A stretch of DNA of 64,000 nt from Massilia phosphatilytica. Its GTDB lineage: Bacteria > Pseudomonadota > Gammaproteobacteria > Burkholderiales > Burkholderiaceae_D. The DNA lies in NCBI RefSeq assembly GCF_002968015.1, contig NZ_PUIP01000007.1, positions 248,001 through 312,000 on the forward strand, in the 5' to 3' direction. Below the pieces are notes generated by a model that saw only the letters and a list, made by a program, of their open reading frames with translations, was not told the DNA's origin and did not search any database. Positions within the stretch are counted from its first letter, which is position 1; each line of letters opens with the position of its first letter. The position numbers were made by a program, and so were the translations under genes. Positions 43,645 through 52,429 of this stretch are shown here, one piece after another.

Positions 43645-45783
43645 ATGCCAGCCCAAACTGCTACCGTCCTGGTCGCGGACGACGATCCGGTGATGCGCCT
43701 GCTGATGCTCGAGATGCTGGAGGGCGTCGGCCTGGAAGGCATCGAGGCCGCGGACGGCGAACAGGCCGTGGTCCTCGCGCACGCGCGCACGCCCGACCTG
43801 ATCCTGCTGGACGTCGAGATGCCGAAGATGGACGGTTTTGCCGCGTGCCGCGCGATCCGCGACCTGCCCAACGGCGCGATGGTCCCGATCGTGATGGTCA
43901 CGGGCGGCGACGACCTGGAAGCCGTCACCAATGCCTACGAGGCCGGCGCCACCGACTTCGTGTCCAAGCCGATCAACTGGCCCATCCTCGGCCACCGCGT
44001 GCTGTACGTGCTGCGCGCGTCCGACGCCATCGTCCGCCTGCGCATCGCCGACGCCCAGAACCGCGCCGTGCTGGCCGCCATTCCCGACACGTTCTTCCGC
44101 ATGTCGCGCGACGGCGTCTACCTCGATTACGAGCCGGGACGCGACGGTCCGGGCCGCAGCGTGCGCGACGCCGGCGCGGACGAACAGATCGTCGGCCGCC
44201 ACGTGACCGACGTCCTGCCGCGCGACATCGCCGAGCGCCTGCTCGAACAGGTCAGCATGGCCCTGCACGTGCAGCAGGTGCGCTCGGTCGAATATGAGCT
44301 GATCCGCTTCGGCGAAGCCCAGCATGTCGAGGCGCGCCTCGTCGCCACCGGCCCGAACGAAGTACTGGGCCTCGTGCGCGACATCAGCGAGCGAAAGCGC
44401 GCGGAAGAACAGATCCGCCGCCTCGCCTATTGCGACAGCCTGACCGGCATGCCGAACCGCCAGGCCTTCCTCGAGACGCTGGAACGCGAGCTGCAGCGCT
44501 CGAAGATCGGCAACAAGAAGTTCGCCGTGCTGTTCATGGACCTCGACGCCTTCAAGCGCATCAACGACACGCTGGGCCACAACGTGGGCGACCAGCTGCT
44601 GAAGCAGGTGTCGGACCGCCTGCGCGACACGATCCGCCCGAACGACCTGCTGTCGCGCGGCGACCTGCTCCCGCGCGCGGATGCGGCGGCCAGCGCCAGC
44701 ACGAACCTCGCGCGCCTGGGCGGCGACGAATTCACGATCCTGATCCCCGACCTCGAGCGGGTCGAACATGCGCTCAACGTGGCGCATCGTGTAAAAGACG
44801 CCATGCGCCGCCCCTTCCTCATCGAAGGAAACGAGATCTTCGTCACGGCCAGCATCGGCATTTCGCTGTTCCCGGAGGATGGCGACGACTGCACGTCGCT
44901 GCTGAAGTACGCCGACACCGCGATGTACCACGCGAAGAACTGCGGCAAGAACAACGCCAAGCTGTACTCGTCGTCGCTGACGATGCAGATCATGAGCCAC
45001 GTGAAGCTGGAAGTCGGCCTGCGCCGCGCCCTGCAGAACGACGAACTGTACCTGCTCTATCAACCGCAGCTCGACGTGCGCTCGTCCGAGATCGTCGGCG
45101 TGGAAGCCCTCGTGCGCTGGCGCCATGCGGAGCGCGGCGTCGTCTCGCCCAACGAATTCATCCCGCGGGCCGAAGAGACGGGACTGATCGTGCCGATCGG
45201 CGAGTGGGTGCTGCGTACCGCGTGCAGGCAGGCGCGCCACTGGCAGAAACTCGCGCGCCGCCCCGTGCGCATCGCCGTGAACCTGTCGGCCAAGCAGTTC
45301 AAGGACGAGAACCTGTCGCAGATCGTGCTCTCGGCCCTGCACGACACGGGCCTCGACCCGCGCCTCCTCGAACTGGAGCTGACGGAGGGCACGCTGATGG
45401 ACGATGCGAAGGCCACGCTGGCCACGCTGGAACAGCTGCGCCGCATCGGCGTGTACCTGTCGATCGACGACTTCGGCACCGGCTATTCATCGATGAACTA
45501 CCTGAAGCGCTTCGACGTGCGTGCCCTGAAGATCGACCGCAGCTTCATCAGCGGCCTGCCGCAGGATTCCGAAAACGCCGCGATCACGCGCGCCATCATC
45601 GCGATGGCGCACGGTCTCAAGATGGTCGTCGTGGCGGAAGGCGTCGAGACGGGCGAGCAGCTCGTGCTGCTGGAAGAATACGGCTGCGATCTCGTGCAGG
45701 GCTTCTACCTCGGGCGGCCGGCGCCGCCGGAGGCCGTGACCGGCATGCTGCAGAAATTGTGGGTGCCGGAGGAGGCGCGCTGA
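43645..45783 (+). CDS. Receiver-GGDEF-EAL response regulator
   Basis: A 712-residue protein. The receiver domain ([14 protein letters not shown] ... [16 protein letters not shown]) is followed by a PAS-like region, GGDEF ([11 protein letters not shown]) and EAL ([43 protein letters not shown]). The GGDEF motif is intact. An insert of about 20 residues precedes it, so the usual RxxD inhibitory site is not in place. The EAL motif is complete, so both synthesis and breakdown of c-di-GMP are possible. Its position 1 nt after the hybrid kinase identifies it as that system's output. Confidence 0.94.
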   Translation: MPAQTATVLVADDDPVMRLLMLEMLEGVGLEGIEAADGEQAVVLAHARTPDLILLDVEMPKMDGFAACRAIRDLPNGAMVPIVMVTGGDDLEAVTNAYEAGATDFVSKPINWPILGHRVLYVLRASDAIVRLRIADAQNRAVLAAIPDTFFRMSRDGVYLDYEPGRDGPGRSVRDAGADEQIVGRHVTDVLPRDIAERLLEQVSMALHVQQVRSVEYELIRFGEAQHVEARLVATGPNEVLGLVRDISERKRAEEQIRRLAYCDSLTGMPNRQAFLETLERELQRSKIGNKKFAVLFMDLDAFKRINDTLGHNVGDQLLKQVSDRLRDTIRPNDLLSRGDLLPRADAAASASTNLARLGGDEFTILIPDLERVEHALNVAHRVKDAMRRPFLIEGNEIFVTASIGISLFPEDGDDCTSLLKYADTAMYHAKNCGKNNAKLYSSSLTMQIMSHVKLEVGLRRALQNDELYLLYQPQLDVRSSEIVGVEALVRWRHAERGVVSPNEFIPRAEETGLIVPIGEWVLRTACRQARHWQKLARRPVRIAVNLSAKQFKDENLSQIVLSALHDTGLDPRLLELELTEGTLMDDAKATLATLEQLRRIGVYLSIDDFGTGYSSMNYLKRFDVRALKIDRSFISGLPQDSENAAITRAIIAMAHGLKMVVVAEGVETGEQLVLLEEYGCDLVQGFYLGRPAPPEAVTGMLQKLWVPEEAR

Positions 45784-45792
45784 GGCCTCCCG

Positions 45793-48195
45793 TCAGCGCG
45801 TGAACGTCAGCGTGTGCGCCACGGCCCCCGGCAACAACGGCACCGGCTTCCCTCGCACCCAATCCTCGTGCCCCTTCAGGAAGTACGGCGACAGCGGATG
45901 CCCGCTCTGCCCGCCGGGCATGTTGAACAGTCCCTCTTCCTCGCGCCCCGGCGCCACCGTCAGGCGCTCCGACTGCCCGAACTTCGGCCCCGCCACGCGC
46001 GGCATATTGGCGTCGCCCGGCAGCTGGTCCGGTGCGACGCTGAGCCAGCGGCGCAGCGCCGGCACCGCGATCGTGAACGGATGCGCGATCGTCGCCGTGT
46101 TGCGCCGGCCCCAGGTGGCCTGCGCGAGCGGCGCGCCACCTTCCGTCAGGTCCGCGATGGCACGGTCGATGGCGGCCAGTTGCAGGTCTTGCCAGCTCGC
46201 GTAGCCGGCCGGCAGCCACGCGGCCGGACGTTCATCCAGCAGGCGCGCGACGATGTCCGGCCAGCGCGACGTCGCGACCACGATGCTGGCCTTCGGATCG
46301 AGCTTCGCCAGTTCCGCATCGACACCGGCGAACAGCAGGTCGTGCAGCGACCACATGAACTGGCGCGCCAGGTGATAACCGACGGACGTCGTGCTCGCGC
46401 GGCCGTCCCAGCTCGTCTCCAGCAAACGGCGGAACTCGGCGCGGGACGGATGCCTGTCCAGTGCGCGAGCATCCAGCGCGGCCAGCGCGCGTTCGCGCCA
46501 GCCGGCGATGAACGGTGCGCGGTCGTCGAGCGACGCCTGGAACGCGGCCGGCACGTCCGTCTTGTCGCCCAGCTGGCGCACGTTGCCGCTCAACTGGTGG
46601 ACGCGCGCGCCCAGGTCGAAGCCGCCGTCGCCGATGGTCTGCGCGTCGGTGCCCGCGAGCTGGCGGCTGTTCGCCGTCACGAGCTGGCCACCGGGCGGAT
46701 TGACGACGCGCGGATGCTGCGCCGGCGCGAGCAGTCCGCTCCACGTGGGCACGGCACCGTCGACCGCGAGCGGGAACGACACCCTGGCCCCGCCCTGCGC
46801 CCGCTGCGGCAGCGCGCCGCCGATGGTCCACGCAATGCCGCCGCGGTCGTCGCCGAGCACGACGTTCTGCGCCGGGATGCCATCGCCGGCCGCCGCGGCC
46901 AGCGCCTCGTCGAGGTTCGTCGACGCCTCCAGTTTCAAATGATTCAGGTTGAGCGCGCCGGGATCGTGTGCGACCCAGTGCACGGCGTACTGGACGCCGT
47001 CGACGGTGCGGACCGGGCCGAGGCTCGTCTCGAGCACGGTCAGCGTCTGCGCCGGCTCGCCCTTCACGAGCAGCGTTTCCGTGTGCGCGACGGGCGTCTC
47101 CCAGCCGTTCGGCGTGCGTACCTGGCCGGGATGGGCGGCGTCGAGGCCGAGGCGGACGAGGTCGAGCGTGTCCGCATAACTGTTCGTGAACGCCCACGCG
47201 ACATGGCCATTGCTGCCGACGATGACGGCCGGCGGCGTCCCCGGCAGGCTCACGCCGACGACGCGGCGCGGTTGCCCCTGCGCGTCGGGGAAACGCAGCA
47301 CGAGGCGATACCACGTGTTCGGCAGTTGCAGGCCCAGGTGCATGTCGTCGGAGACGATGGCGGCGCCGTTCGCCGTGCGCGTCCCGGCAATCGCATAGTT
47401 GTTGCTGCCGACCGAGTCCGTGAACGCGATGCCCGCGACCTGGCGTGCGGGCACGGCTTCCTTGCGGCCCCACCACGCGGGCGCCGTGGCCGGGATCGGG
47501 GCCGGCGCCAGCGCGACGGCGTCCGCATCCATCGGCGTATCCCAGCGCGTCGCCTCCGGCAGCAGGAAGGCCAGCTGGGCCGGATCGAGATGTGCCGCGA
47601 GCCATCCCCGCGCCAGTTCGCGCGGTTCCTGGTTGCCCTGCAAATCGAAGTACATGGCCCACACGGCAAGCAGCGAATCGGCGGGTGTCCACGGACGCGG
47701 CGCAGCGCGGCCCAGCAGGTATTCGAACGGCCGCGCACGGAGTCCGTCGAGGCCGTCGTTGACGCCGGCGGCATAGCGGTCCAGCAGCGCGCGCTCGGCC
47801 GGCGTCATGCGCTGCAAGACCTGTTCGGCGCGGGCGCGGAAGCGGTGCAGCCGGTGGATGCGGTCGAGCGGCAGCGCCTTGGCACCGAACAGCTCGGCCA
47901 GTTCGCCCGCGGCGCTGCGGCGCAGCAGGTCCATCTGGAAGAAGCGCTCCTGGCCGTGCACGAATCCGGTGGCATACGCGACGTCGAGCCGGTTCGCACC
48001 GCTGATCGTCGGCACGCCGTTCGCGTCGCGCTCCACCGTCACGGGCGCCGACAGCAGCGGCGAACGATGCTGGCCGTCGAGCTCGGGCAGGCTCGCGCGC
48101 AAGGTCATCCAGGCGCCGCCCGCGACGAGCACGGGCAGCACGACGACCCCGACCGCAACCCGCCGTCCCCACTTTCGCCATCCACGTTGTCGCAT
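45793..48195 (-). CDS. Penicillin acylase family hydrolase
   Basis: An 800-residue N-terminal nucleophile hydrolase of the penicillin/acyl-homoserine-lactone acylase family. An N-terminal hydrophobic signal (residues 12-30) leads to an alpha chain. The expected autocleavage site is Gly263-Ser264 in DSVGSNNYAIAG, so Ser264 would be the nucleophile of the beta chain. The ATG at 48195 was chosen to give the signal peptide; longer versions add an improbable leader. Substrates may be acylated amines such as quorum-sensing lactones or beta-lactams; this cannot be told from sequence. Confidence 0.92.
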   Translation of the reverse strand: MRQRGWRKWGRRVAVGVVVLPVLVAGGAWMTLRASLPELDGQHRSPLLSAPVTVERDANGVPTISGANRLDVAYATGFVHGQERFFQMDLLRRSAAGELAELFGAKALPLDRIHRLHRFRARAEQVLQRMTPAERALLDRYAAGVNDGLDGLRARPFEYLLGRAAPRPWTPADSLLAVWAMYFDLQGNQEPRELARGWLAAHLDPAQLAFLLPEATRWDTPMDADAVALAPAPIPATAPAWWGRKEAVPARQVAGIAFTDSVGSNNYAIAGTRTANGAAIVSDDMHLGLQLPNTWYRLVLRFPDAQGQPRRVVGVSLPGTPPAVIVGSNGHVAWAFTNSYADTLDLVRLGLDAAHPGQVRTPNGWETPVAHTETLLVKGEPAQTLTVLETSLGPVRTVDGVQYAVHWVAHDPGALNLNHLKLEASTNLDEALAAAAGDGIPAQNVVLGDDRGGIAWTIGGALPQRAQGGARVSFPLAVDGAVPTWSGLLAPAQHPRVVNPPGGQLVTANSRQLAGTDAQTIGDGGFDLGARVHQLSGNVRQLGDKTDVPAAFQASLDDRAPFIAGWRERALAALDARALDRHPSRAEFRRLLETSWDGRASTTSVGYHLARQFMWSLHDLLFAGVDAELAKLDPKASIVVATSRWPDIVARLLDERPAAWLPAGYASWQDLQLAAIDRAIADLTEGGAPLAQATWGRRNTATIAHPFTIAVPALRRWLSVAPDQLPGDANMPRVAGPKFGQSERLTVAPGREEEGLFNMPGGQSGHPLSPYFLKGHEDWVRGKPVPLLPGAVAHTLTFTR

Positions 48196-48377
48196 GCCGC
48201 TCGTCCCTTTGGAAAAAGGGGCATCTTGCCAGAAATTGCCCGGCCGGGCGAGTACGTGACAACCCTTACCCGCAATGGTTCCCTGCGCCCGATTGAGCGA
48301 TCTCTCTCGCGAGCTCGCGCTGTCTTCTAAGCTATGGGAAGGTGCGCAGGATGCGCGTGTTCGATGCAGGAGGCACC

Positions 48378-48656
48378 ATGGTTCGGGTGCTCGGTATGTG
48401 TATGGTATTGACGCTGGCCGCGTGCGCGACGCCGCAAGAGCGCGCGGCACAAGCCCAGGCCGACGTCGAGCGGATGATGGCGATCTACGGACCGGCTTGC
48501 GTCCGGCTGGGCTATGCGGCCCAGACGGATGCGTGGCGCAGCTGCGTGCTCAGCCTGGGTGCGAAGTACGATCTGCAGCACTATGGACCGCCCGCGGGCT
48601 ACTACGGCCGGGGTCCGGGCTATTGGCGGGGCGGCTGGTGGGATCCGTACTGGTGA
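48378..48656 (+). CDS. Small lipoprotein
   Basis: A 92-residue protein with a lipobox (LTLAACAT, Cys about residue 16) and a Tyr/Gly/Trp-rich C-terminus (GYYGRGPGYWRGGWWDPYW). The ATG at 48378 has AGGAGG upstream. It overlaps the 3' end of the convergent DUF2334 gene by 107 bp. Function unknown. Confidence 0.75.
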   Translation: MVRVLGMCMVLTLAACATPQERAAQAQADVERMMAIYGPACVRLGYAAQTDAWRSCVLSLGAKYDLQHYGPPAGYYGRGPGYWRGGWWDPYW

Positions 48657-49779
48657 GTTCCTTAGGGGCGAGATCCCTAGGGGTGAAGCGGTCGGCGACC
48701 CGGCGCGCAAACTCGGCTTTCGTCACCGCTTCGCGACTTTCCAGCAGGCGCTCCAGCGCGCGCTGGATGTGCCGGACCAGTTCCGGATAGCGCGCATCCG
48801 GCGGATGCAGGCTGAAGCGCACGAGCGGCGAGCGCGCCAGCATGGCAGCGGTGGCGTCCGCAACGCGCGGCGACAGGATGCGCCCGCTGCGGTTGCGCGC
48901 CGCATACACGAGCGACGGCGACAGGATGGCGTGCGTGCCGTGGCGATTGTTTTGCGTGAATGGCATGGGCGTCGCGGGAGAGAGGTCCCGGTCCGGCTGG
49001 TCTTGTTTCAAATCTTGCGGTGGCACCGGCTCATTGCGGCCGCGTGCTTCGTGACGGAGATCGGGGCCGGCCGCGCCCGTCCAATTGGCCGGGTCAAACT
49101 GCCTGTTGCCGTTGCCCTGGCCAGAGTGATTGCCCTGCCCGACCTGGACAGTCCCGCTGCCGTACTGGACACTCGCGCCGTGATCGCCGCGATAGGCTGG
49201 CCGATCGCCGGCGCGGTGCGGCGCCTCCCGACGCTGCGGTGGCGCGGCCGGGCGGCGCTCGCGCGCCCCCGGCAGGCAATGGAAATGGCTGAACGTGGTC
49301 GTGTACGCGAACGGCGCATTACGCAGGGCCCGCCAGGCGCCCTCGCCCAGCAGCCAGGCCGGCGGCACGAAGCCGGTCGGCGTCCAGCCGCGCGCCGCGA
49401 ACCAGTCGAGGCCCAGCTCAAGGCGCCGCCGCGCCTCCGCTTCCGTCAGCGCCGCGAACTCGCCCTCGCGCCGCGTGTACACGCTGCGCAGGAAGCGTGC
49501 ACGCAAGCCGCCGCTGCCCGCTTCCGTGTCGAGATGGCTGTAGCCGTGCAGCGCCAGCTCGTCGCCGCGCTCCAGTGCCACGTTCAGGCAGGCTTCCATC
49601 GCGGGCGACTGCTCGGGCCGGAAGTGATAATGCGGTACGACGAGCCACGTCAGCGGGATGTCCGCCACGGCGCGCACGGCTTCCACCAGGCGCAGGCAAT
49701 CGCTCCACGTGGCCGGCGCCACATCGTGGATCGAGACGCACAGCATGTGCTCGTCCGGGGACCAGTCAGTCTGAGACAC
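48550..49779 (-). CDS. DUF2334 polysaccharide deacetylase-like protein with insert
   Basis: A 409-residue protein. The N-terminal part has the NodB-like beginning (MLCVSIHDVAPATW, LTWLVVPHYHF, DELALHGYSH). An unusual segment of about 114 residues (171-284), rich in Arg, Pro, Gly and Asn/Gln, interrupts the domain before LSPSLVYAARNRSGRILSP. The tail is Ser/Pro/Thr-rich and overlaps the lipoprotein gene. The insert is low in complexity and may be a lineage-specific linker or an in-frame invasion by a repeat. The gene overlaps the glycosyltransferase gene by 14 bp, suggesting shared polysaccharide work. Confidence 0.8.
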   Translation of the reverse strand: MSQTDWSPDEHMLCVSIHDVAPATWSDCLRLVEAVRAVADIPLTWLVVPHYHFRPEQSPAMEACLNVALERGDELALHGYSHLDTEAGSGGLRARFLRSVYTRREGEFAALTEAEARRRLELGLDWFAARGWTPTGFVPPAWLLGEGAWRALRNAPFAYTTTFSHFHCLPGARERRPAAPPQRREAPHRAGDRPAYRGDHGASVQYGSGTVQVGQGNHSGQGNGNRQFDPANWTGAAGPDLRHEARGRNEPVPPQDLKQDQPDRDLSPATPMPFTQNNRHGTHAILSPSLVYAARNRSGRILSPRVADATAAMLARSPLVRFSLHPPDARYPELVRHIQRALERLLESREAVTKAEFARRVADRFTPRDLAPKELTSTDPTSRPANSPDPGRSSPRAVHSAADRTSHPG

Positions 49780-50929
49780 GGATGCGCTCCCGCTCGTTGG
49801 TCAGTTCGATCGCCATGTCGTGGACCGCATGGGGATACCCGCCCAGCAAGCCCTCATAACGCTTGAACACTTGCGGCAGGATCTCGTTCCAGTCGTAGCG
49901 CTCGACGGCCTTGCGCCGCGCGGCCTGCCCCATGCGGACGAGGTCGCGCTGGAAGATGGCCTCGATCGCGCCGGCCAGGCTGTCGACGTGGTTCGGCTCG
50001 GCCAGGATGCCCGTCTCCGTGTCGACCAGCTCGGCCACGCCGCCCTTGTTCGTGGCGACGACGGGCAGGCCGCACGCCATCGCTTCCAGCACGATCAGGC
50101 CGAACGTTTCGCAATCGCCCGGGTGCACGAGCACGTCGCAGCTGGCCAGGAGGCTGGCCAGCTGGCGCTGGTCGCGCCGGAACGGGATGTGCGTGACGCG
50201 GTCGCAATACGGCAGCACGCCACCGCCGCCCACAAGGATCAGGTGGTACGGGTCGCCCAGCTTGCGCACGGCTTCGATGAGGACGTGCAGCTTCTTTTCC
50301 GGCGTGAAGCGGCCGGCATAGACGAGCAGGCGCGCGTCCGGCGCGAGGCCCAGGTGTTCGCGCAGGGTCTCGTCGCGGCGCTGCGGCTGGAACACGCTGC
50401 TGTCGATGCCGAGCGGCTGGTGCACGGCGCCGTACACGCCAATCGCGTCCAGCTGCTGCACCATGATGCTGCTGGGTGCCAGCACGAGGTCGAACTGGCG
50501 GTACAGGTTGGCGAGGTAGCGGCAGGTGCCGCGCGCGATCCAGCGGCCGAAGCGCGGCTGCACGAGGCGTGGCAGGTCGGAATGGTAGAAGGCGACAGCC
50601 GGGATGTCGTAACGCTTGCGCATGCGCAGCGCGGCCCAGGCACAGTGGCCGGCGTCGCCCGCCTCGACGACATCGGGCCGGACGGATTCCAGCAGGCGCG
50701 CCGGGCCTTCGACGGACAGCGGCATGCGGAAGCCGTGGAAGCCCGGCAGGCCGGCGGACGGTATCTTGACGAGCGCGGGCACCGTGTCATCGCACGTCTC
50801 CACGTTGGAGCTCATGATCGTGTGCTGCACGCGGCTGCGCCGTGCCAGCCAATGGGCCTTGGCATTCAGATAGGTGCTGACGCCGCCTCCTTCGGCCGCG
50901 TAGAACATCGTGATGTCGACGAGATGCAT
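49766..50929 (-). CDS. Glycosyltransferase (GT4-type)
   Basis: A 387-residue GT-B glycosyltransferase. The N-terminal acceptor half contains YAAEGGGVSTYL. The donor half has the family-4 motifs LLVYAGRFTPEKKLHVLIEAV, SLLASCDVLVHPGDCETFGLIVLEAMACGLPVVATNKGGVAELV with the EX7E glutamates. It probably transfers hexose to a lipid or glycan. It is translationally linked to the DUF2334 gene. Confidence 0.92.
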   Translation of the reverse strand: MHLVDITMFYAAEGGGVSTYLNAKAHWLARRSRVQHTIMSSNVETCDDTVPALVKIPSAGLPGFHGFRMPLSVEGPARLLESVRPDVVEAGDAGHCAWAALRMRKRYDIPAVAFYHSDLPRLVQPRFGRWIARGTCRYLANLYRQFDLVLAPSSIMVQQLDAIGVYGAVHQPLGIDSSVFQPQRRDETLREHLGLAPDARLLVYAGRFTPEKKLHVLIEAVRKLGDPYHLILVGGGGVLPYCDRVTHIPFRRDQRQLASLLASCDVLVHPGDCETFGLIVLEAMACGLPVVATNKGGVAELVDTETGILAEPNHVDSLAGAIEAIFQRDLVRMGQAARRKAVERYDWNEILPQVFKRYEGLLGGYPHAVHDMAIELTNERERIRVSD

Positions 50930-51114
50930 GCTTGGGGTCCGGTCAAAGTAACCCCCACGATAGCAGCGTAGACGGTGCGCCGGGTTTGCGCACTGTCAAG
51001 CGAACACCGCCAGCTGCCGGGAGCCGGTCCTGGTCGCGCGCACGTCGTTCAGCGCGCTACGATGCCGTCATTGTTGCGCGACGGTGGAAGGGCTCCCCAT
51101 TTTGGGGAGGCCCA

Positions 51115-51705
51115 TTATGCACTGCGCCTGTCGAGCATGGCGCGCGCGATGGTGCCGGCGTCCACATACTCGAGCTCGCCCCCGACGGGAACGCCGCGCG
51201 CGAGGCGGCTGACCTTGAGTCCGCGCGCCTTCAGCATTTCGCTGATGTAATGGGCGGTCGCTTCGCCCTCGTTGGTGAAATTGGTGGCGAGTACGACTTC
51301 CTTGACCTCGCCATCGGCGGCGCGACCCACCAGTTTTTCCAGGTGCAGGTCCTTGGGGCCGATGCCGTCCAGCGGCGACAGCCGGCCCATCAGCACGAAG
51401 TACAGGCCCTTGTACGTCAGGGTCTGCTCGATCATCATCTGGTCGGCCGGCGTCTCGACGATGCACAGGAGTGTCCGGTCGCGCTGCTCGTCGGTGCACA
51501 GGTCGCAGACTTCGGTTTCCGAGAAGGTATTGCACATGGCGCAGTGATGCACCGCGTCGACAGCCTGGTACAGCGCGCGCGACAGCATGGCGGCGCCTTC
51601 GCGGTCGTGCTGCAGCAGGTGGAAGGCCATGCGCTGCGCCGACTTCGGCCCGACGCCCGGCAGGCGGCGCAGTGCCTCGGTGAGGAAGTCGAGCGATTTG
51701 GACAT
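51115..51705 (-). CDS. recR: Recombination protein RecR
   Basis: A 196-residue RecR. Helix-hairpin-helix ([20 protein letters not shown]), a four-cysteine zinc finger ([16 protein letters not shown]) and a TOPRIM domain ([32 protein letters not shown]). With RecF and RecO it loads RecA at gaps. It closes the dnaX-ybaB-yciI-recR group, followed by a GC hairpin just after the stop. Confidence 0.97.
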   Translation of the reverse strand: MSKSLDFLTEALRRLPGVGPKSAQRMAFHLLQHDREGAAMLSRALYQAVDAVHHCAMCNTFSETEVCDLCTDEQRDRTLLCIVETPADQMMIEQTLTYKGLYFVLMGRLSPLDGIGPKDLHLEKLVGRAADGEVKEVVLATNFTNEGEATAHYISEMLKARGLKVSRLARGVPVGGELEYVDAGTIARAMLDRRSA

Positions 51706-51728
51706 GAAGTCTCCGGGTCTGGGCAGGC

Positions 51729-52019
51729 TTACTGAGCGCGCCAGGCGGACAGCGCCTCGGCGGTCATGGTGGGAATGAACTCGGTGACGGCGTAGGTCGC
51801 AAGGCCCGCCTGCGCGAACGGATCGTCGCGCAGCGCGGCGTCGAGCTCGGCGCGGTCGGCCGCGTGGGCGACGAGGATGCCGCCGTCGCGCGGTTCCTTG
51901 CGGCCCGCCATCAGCAGAAGCCCGCGCGCAGTGTGCTCTTCCAGCCAGGCGCGGTGCGCCGGCAGGAATGCATCGATGCGCTCGAGCGGCGCCGTATAGG
52001 TCAACGAGACGATATACAT
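51729..52019 (-). CDS. YciI-like protein
   Basis: A 96-residue dimeric ferredoxin-like protein of the YciI family ([50 protein letters not shown] ... [16 protein letters not shown]). His26 and Asp67 are in the usual active-site area. It is inserted between ybaB and recR, where most relatives have nothing. Function unknown; possibly a small hydrolase or cofactor-binding protein. Confidence 0.88.
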   Translation of the reverse strand: MYIVSLTYTAPLERIDAFLPAHRAWLEEHTARGLLLMAGRKEPRDGGILVAHAADRAELDAALRDDPFAQAGLATYAVTEFIPTMTAEALSAWRAQ

Positions 52020-52030
52020 GATCAAGTGCG

Positions 52031-52357
52031 TCAGAACGGCATCTTGAAGCCCGGGGGCAGCGGCAGGCCGGCGGTCAGGCCGCTCATCTTTTCCTGGGCG
52101 GTCGTTTCGGCCTTGCGCACGGCGTCGTTGAACGCGGCGGCGACCAGGTCTTCCAGCATGTCGCGGTCGTCGCCCAGCAGCGACGGATCGATCGACACGC
52201 GCTTGACGTCGTTCTTGCACGTCATGATGACCTTCACGAGGCCGGCACCCGACTGCCCTTCGACTTCGATCTGGGCCAGCTGGTCCTGCGCCTTCTTCAT
52301 GTTGTCCTGCATGGCCTGCGCCTGCTTCATCAGGCCTGCGAGCTGGTTTTTCATCAT
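52031..52357 (-). CDS. ybaB: YbaB/EbfC nucleoid-associated protein
   Basis: A 108-residue DNA-binding protein ([78 protein letters not shown]). It lies between dnaX and recR as in most proteobacteria. Confidence 0.96.
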   Translation of the reverse strand: MMKNQLAGLMKQAQAMQDNMKKAQDQLAQIEVEGQSGAGLVKVIMTCKNDVKRVSIDPSLLGDDRDMLEDLVAAAFNDAVRKAETTAQEKMSGLTAGLPLPPGFKMPF

Positions 52358-52429
52358 GATGTCTTCTCCAAAAAAGTCGGATGGGTAAATCGTTTATACA
52401 GTTTATACCGGCGCCGGCACGGGCGCGGC

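Noticed and set aside
40824..43931. Very long minus-strand open frame opposite the hybrid kinase
   Set aside because: It is antisense to a gene with clear domains; the sequence is Arg/His/Val-rich as expected for a shadow of GC-rich codons.
43615..45342. 575-residue minus-strand frame
   Set aside because: Shadow of the receiver-GGDEF-EAL gene.
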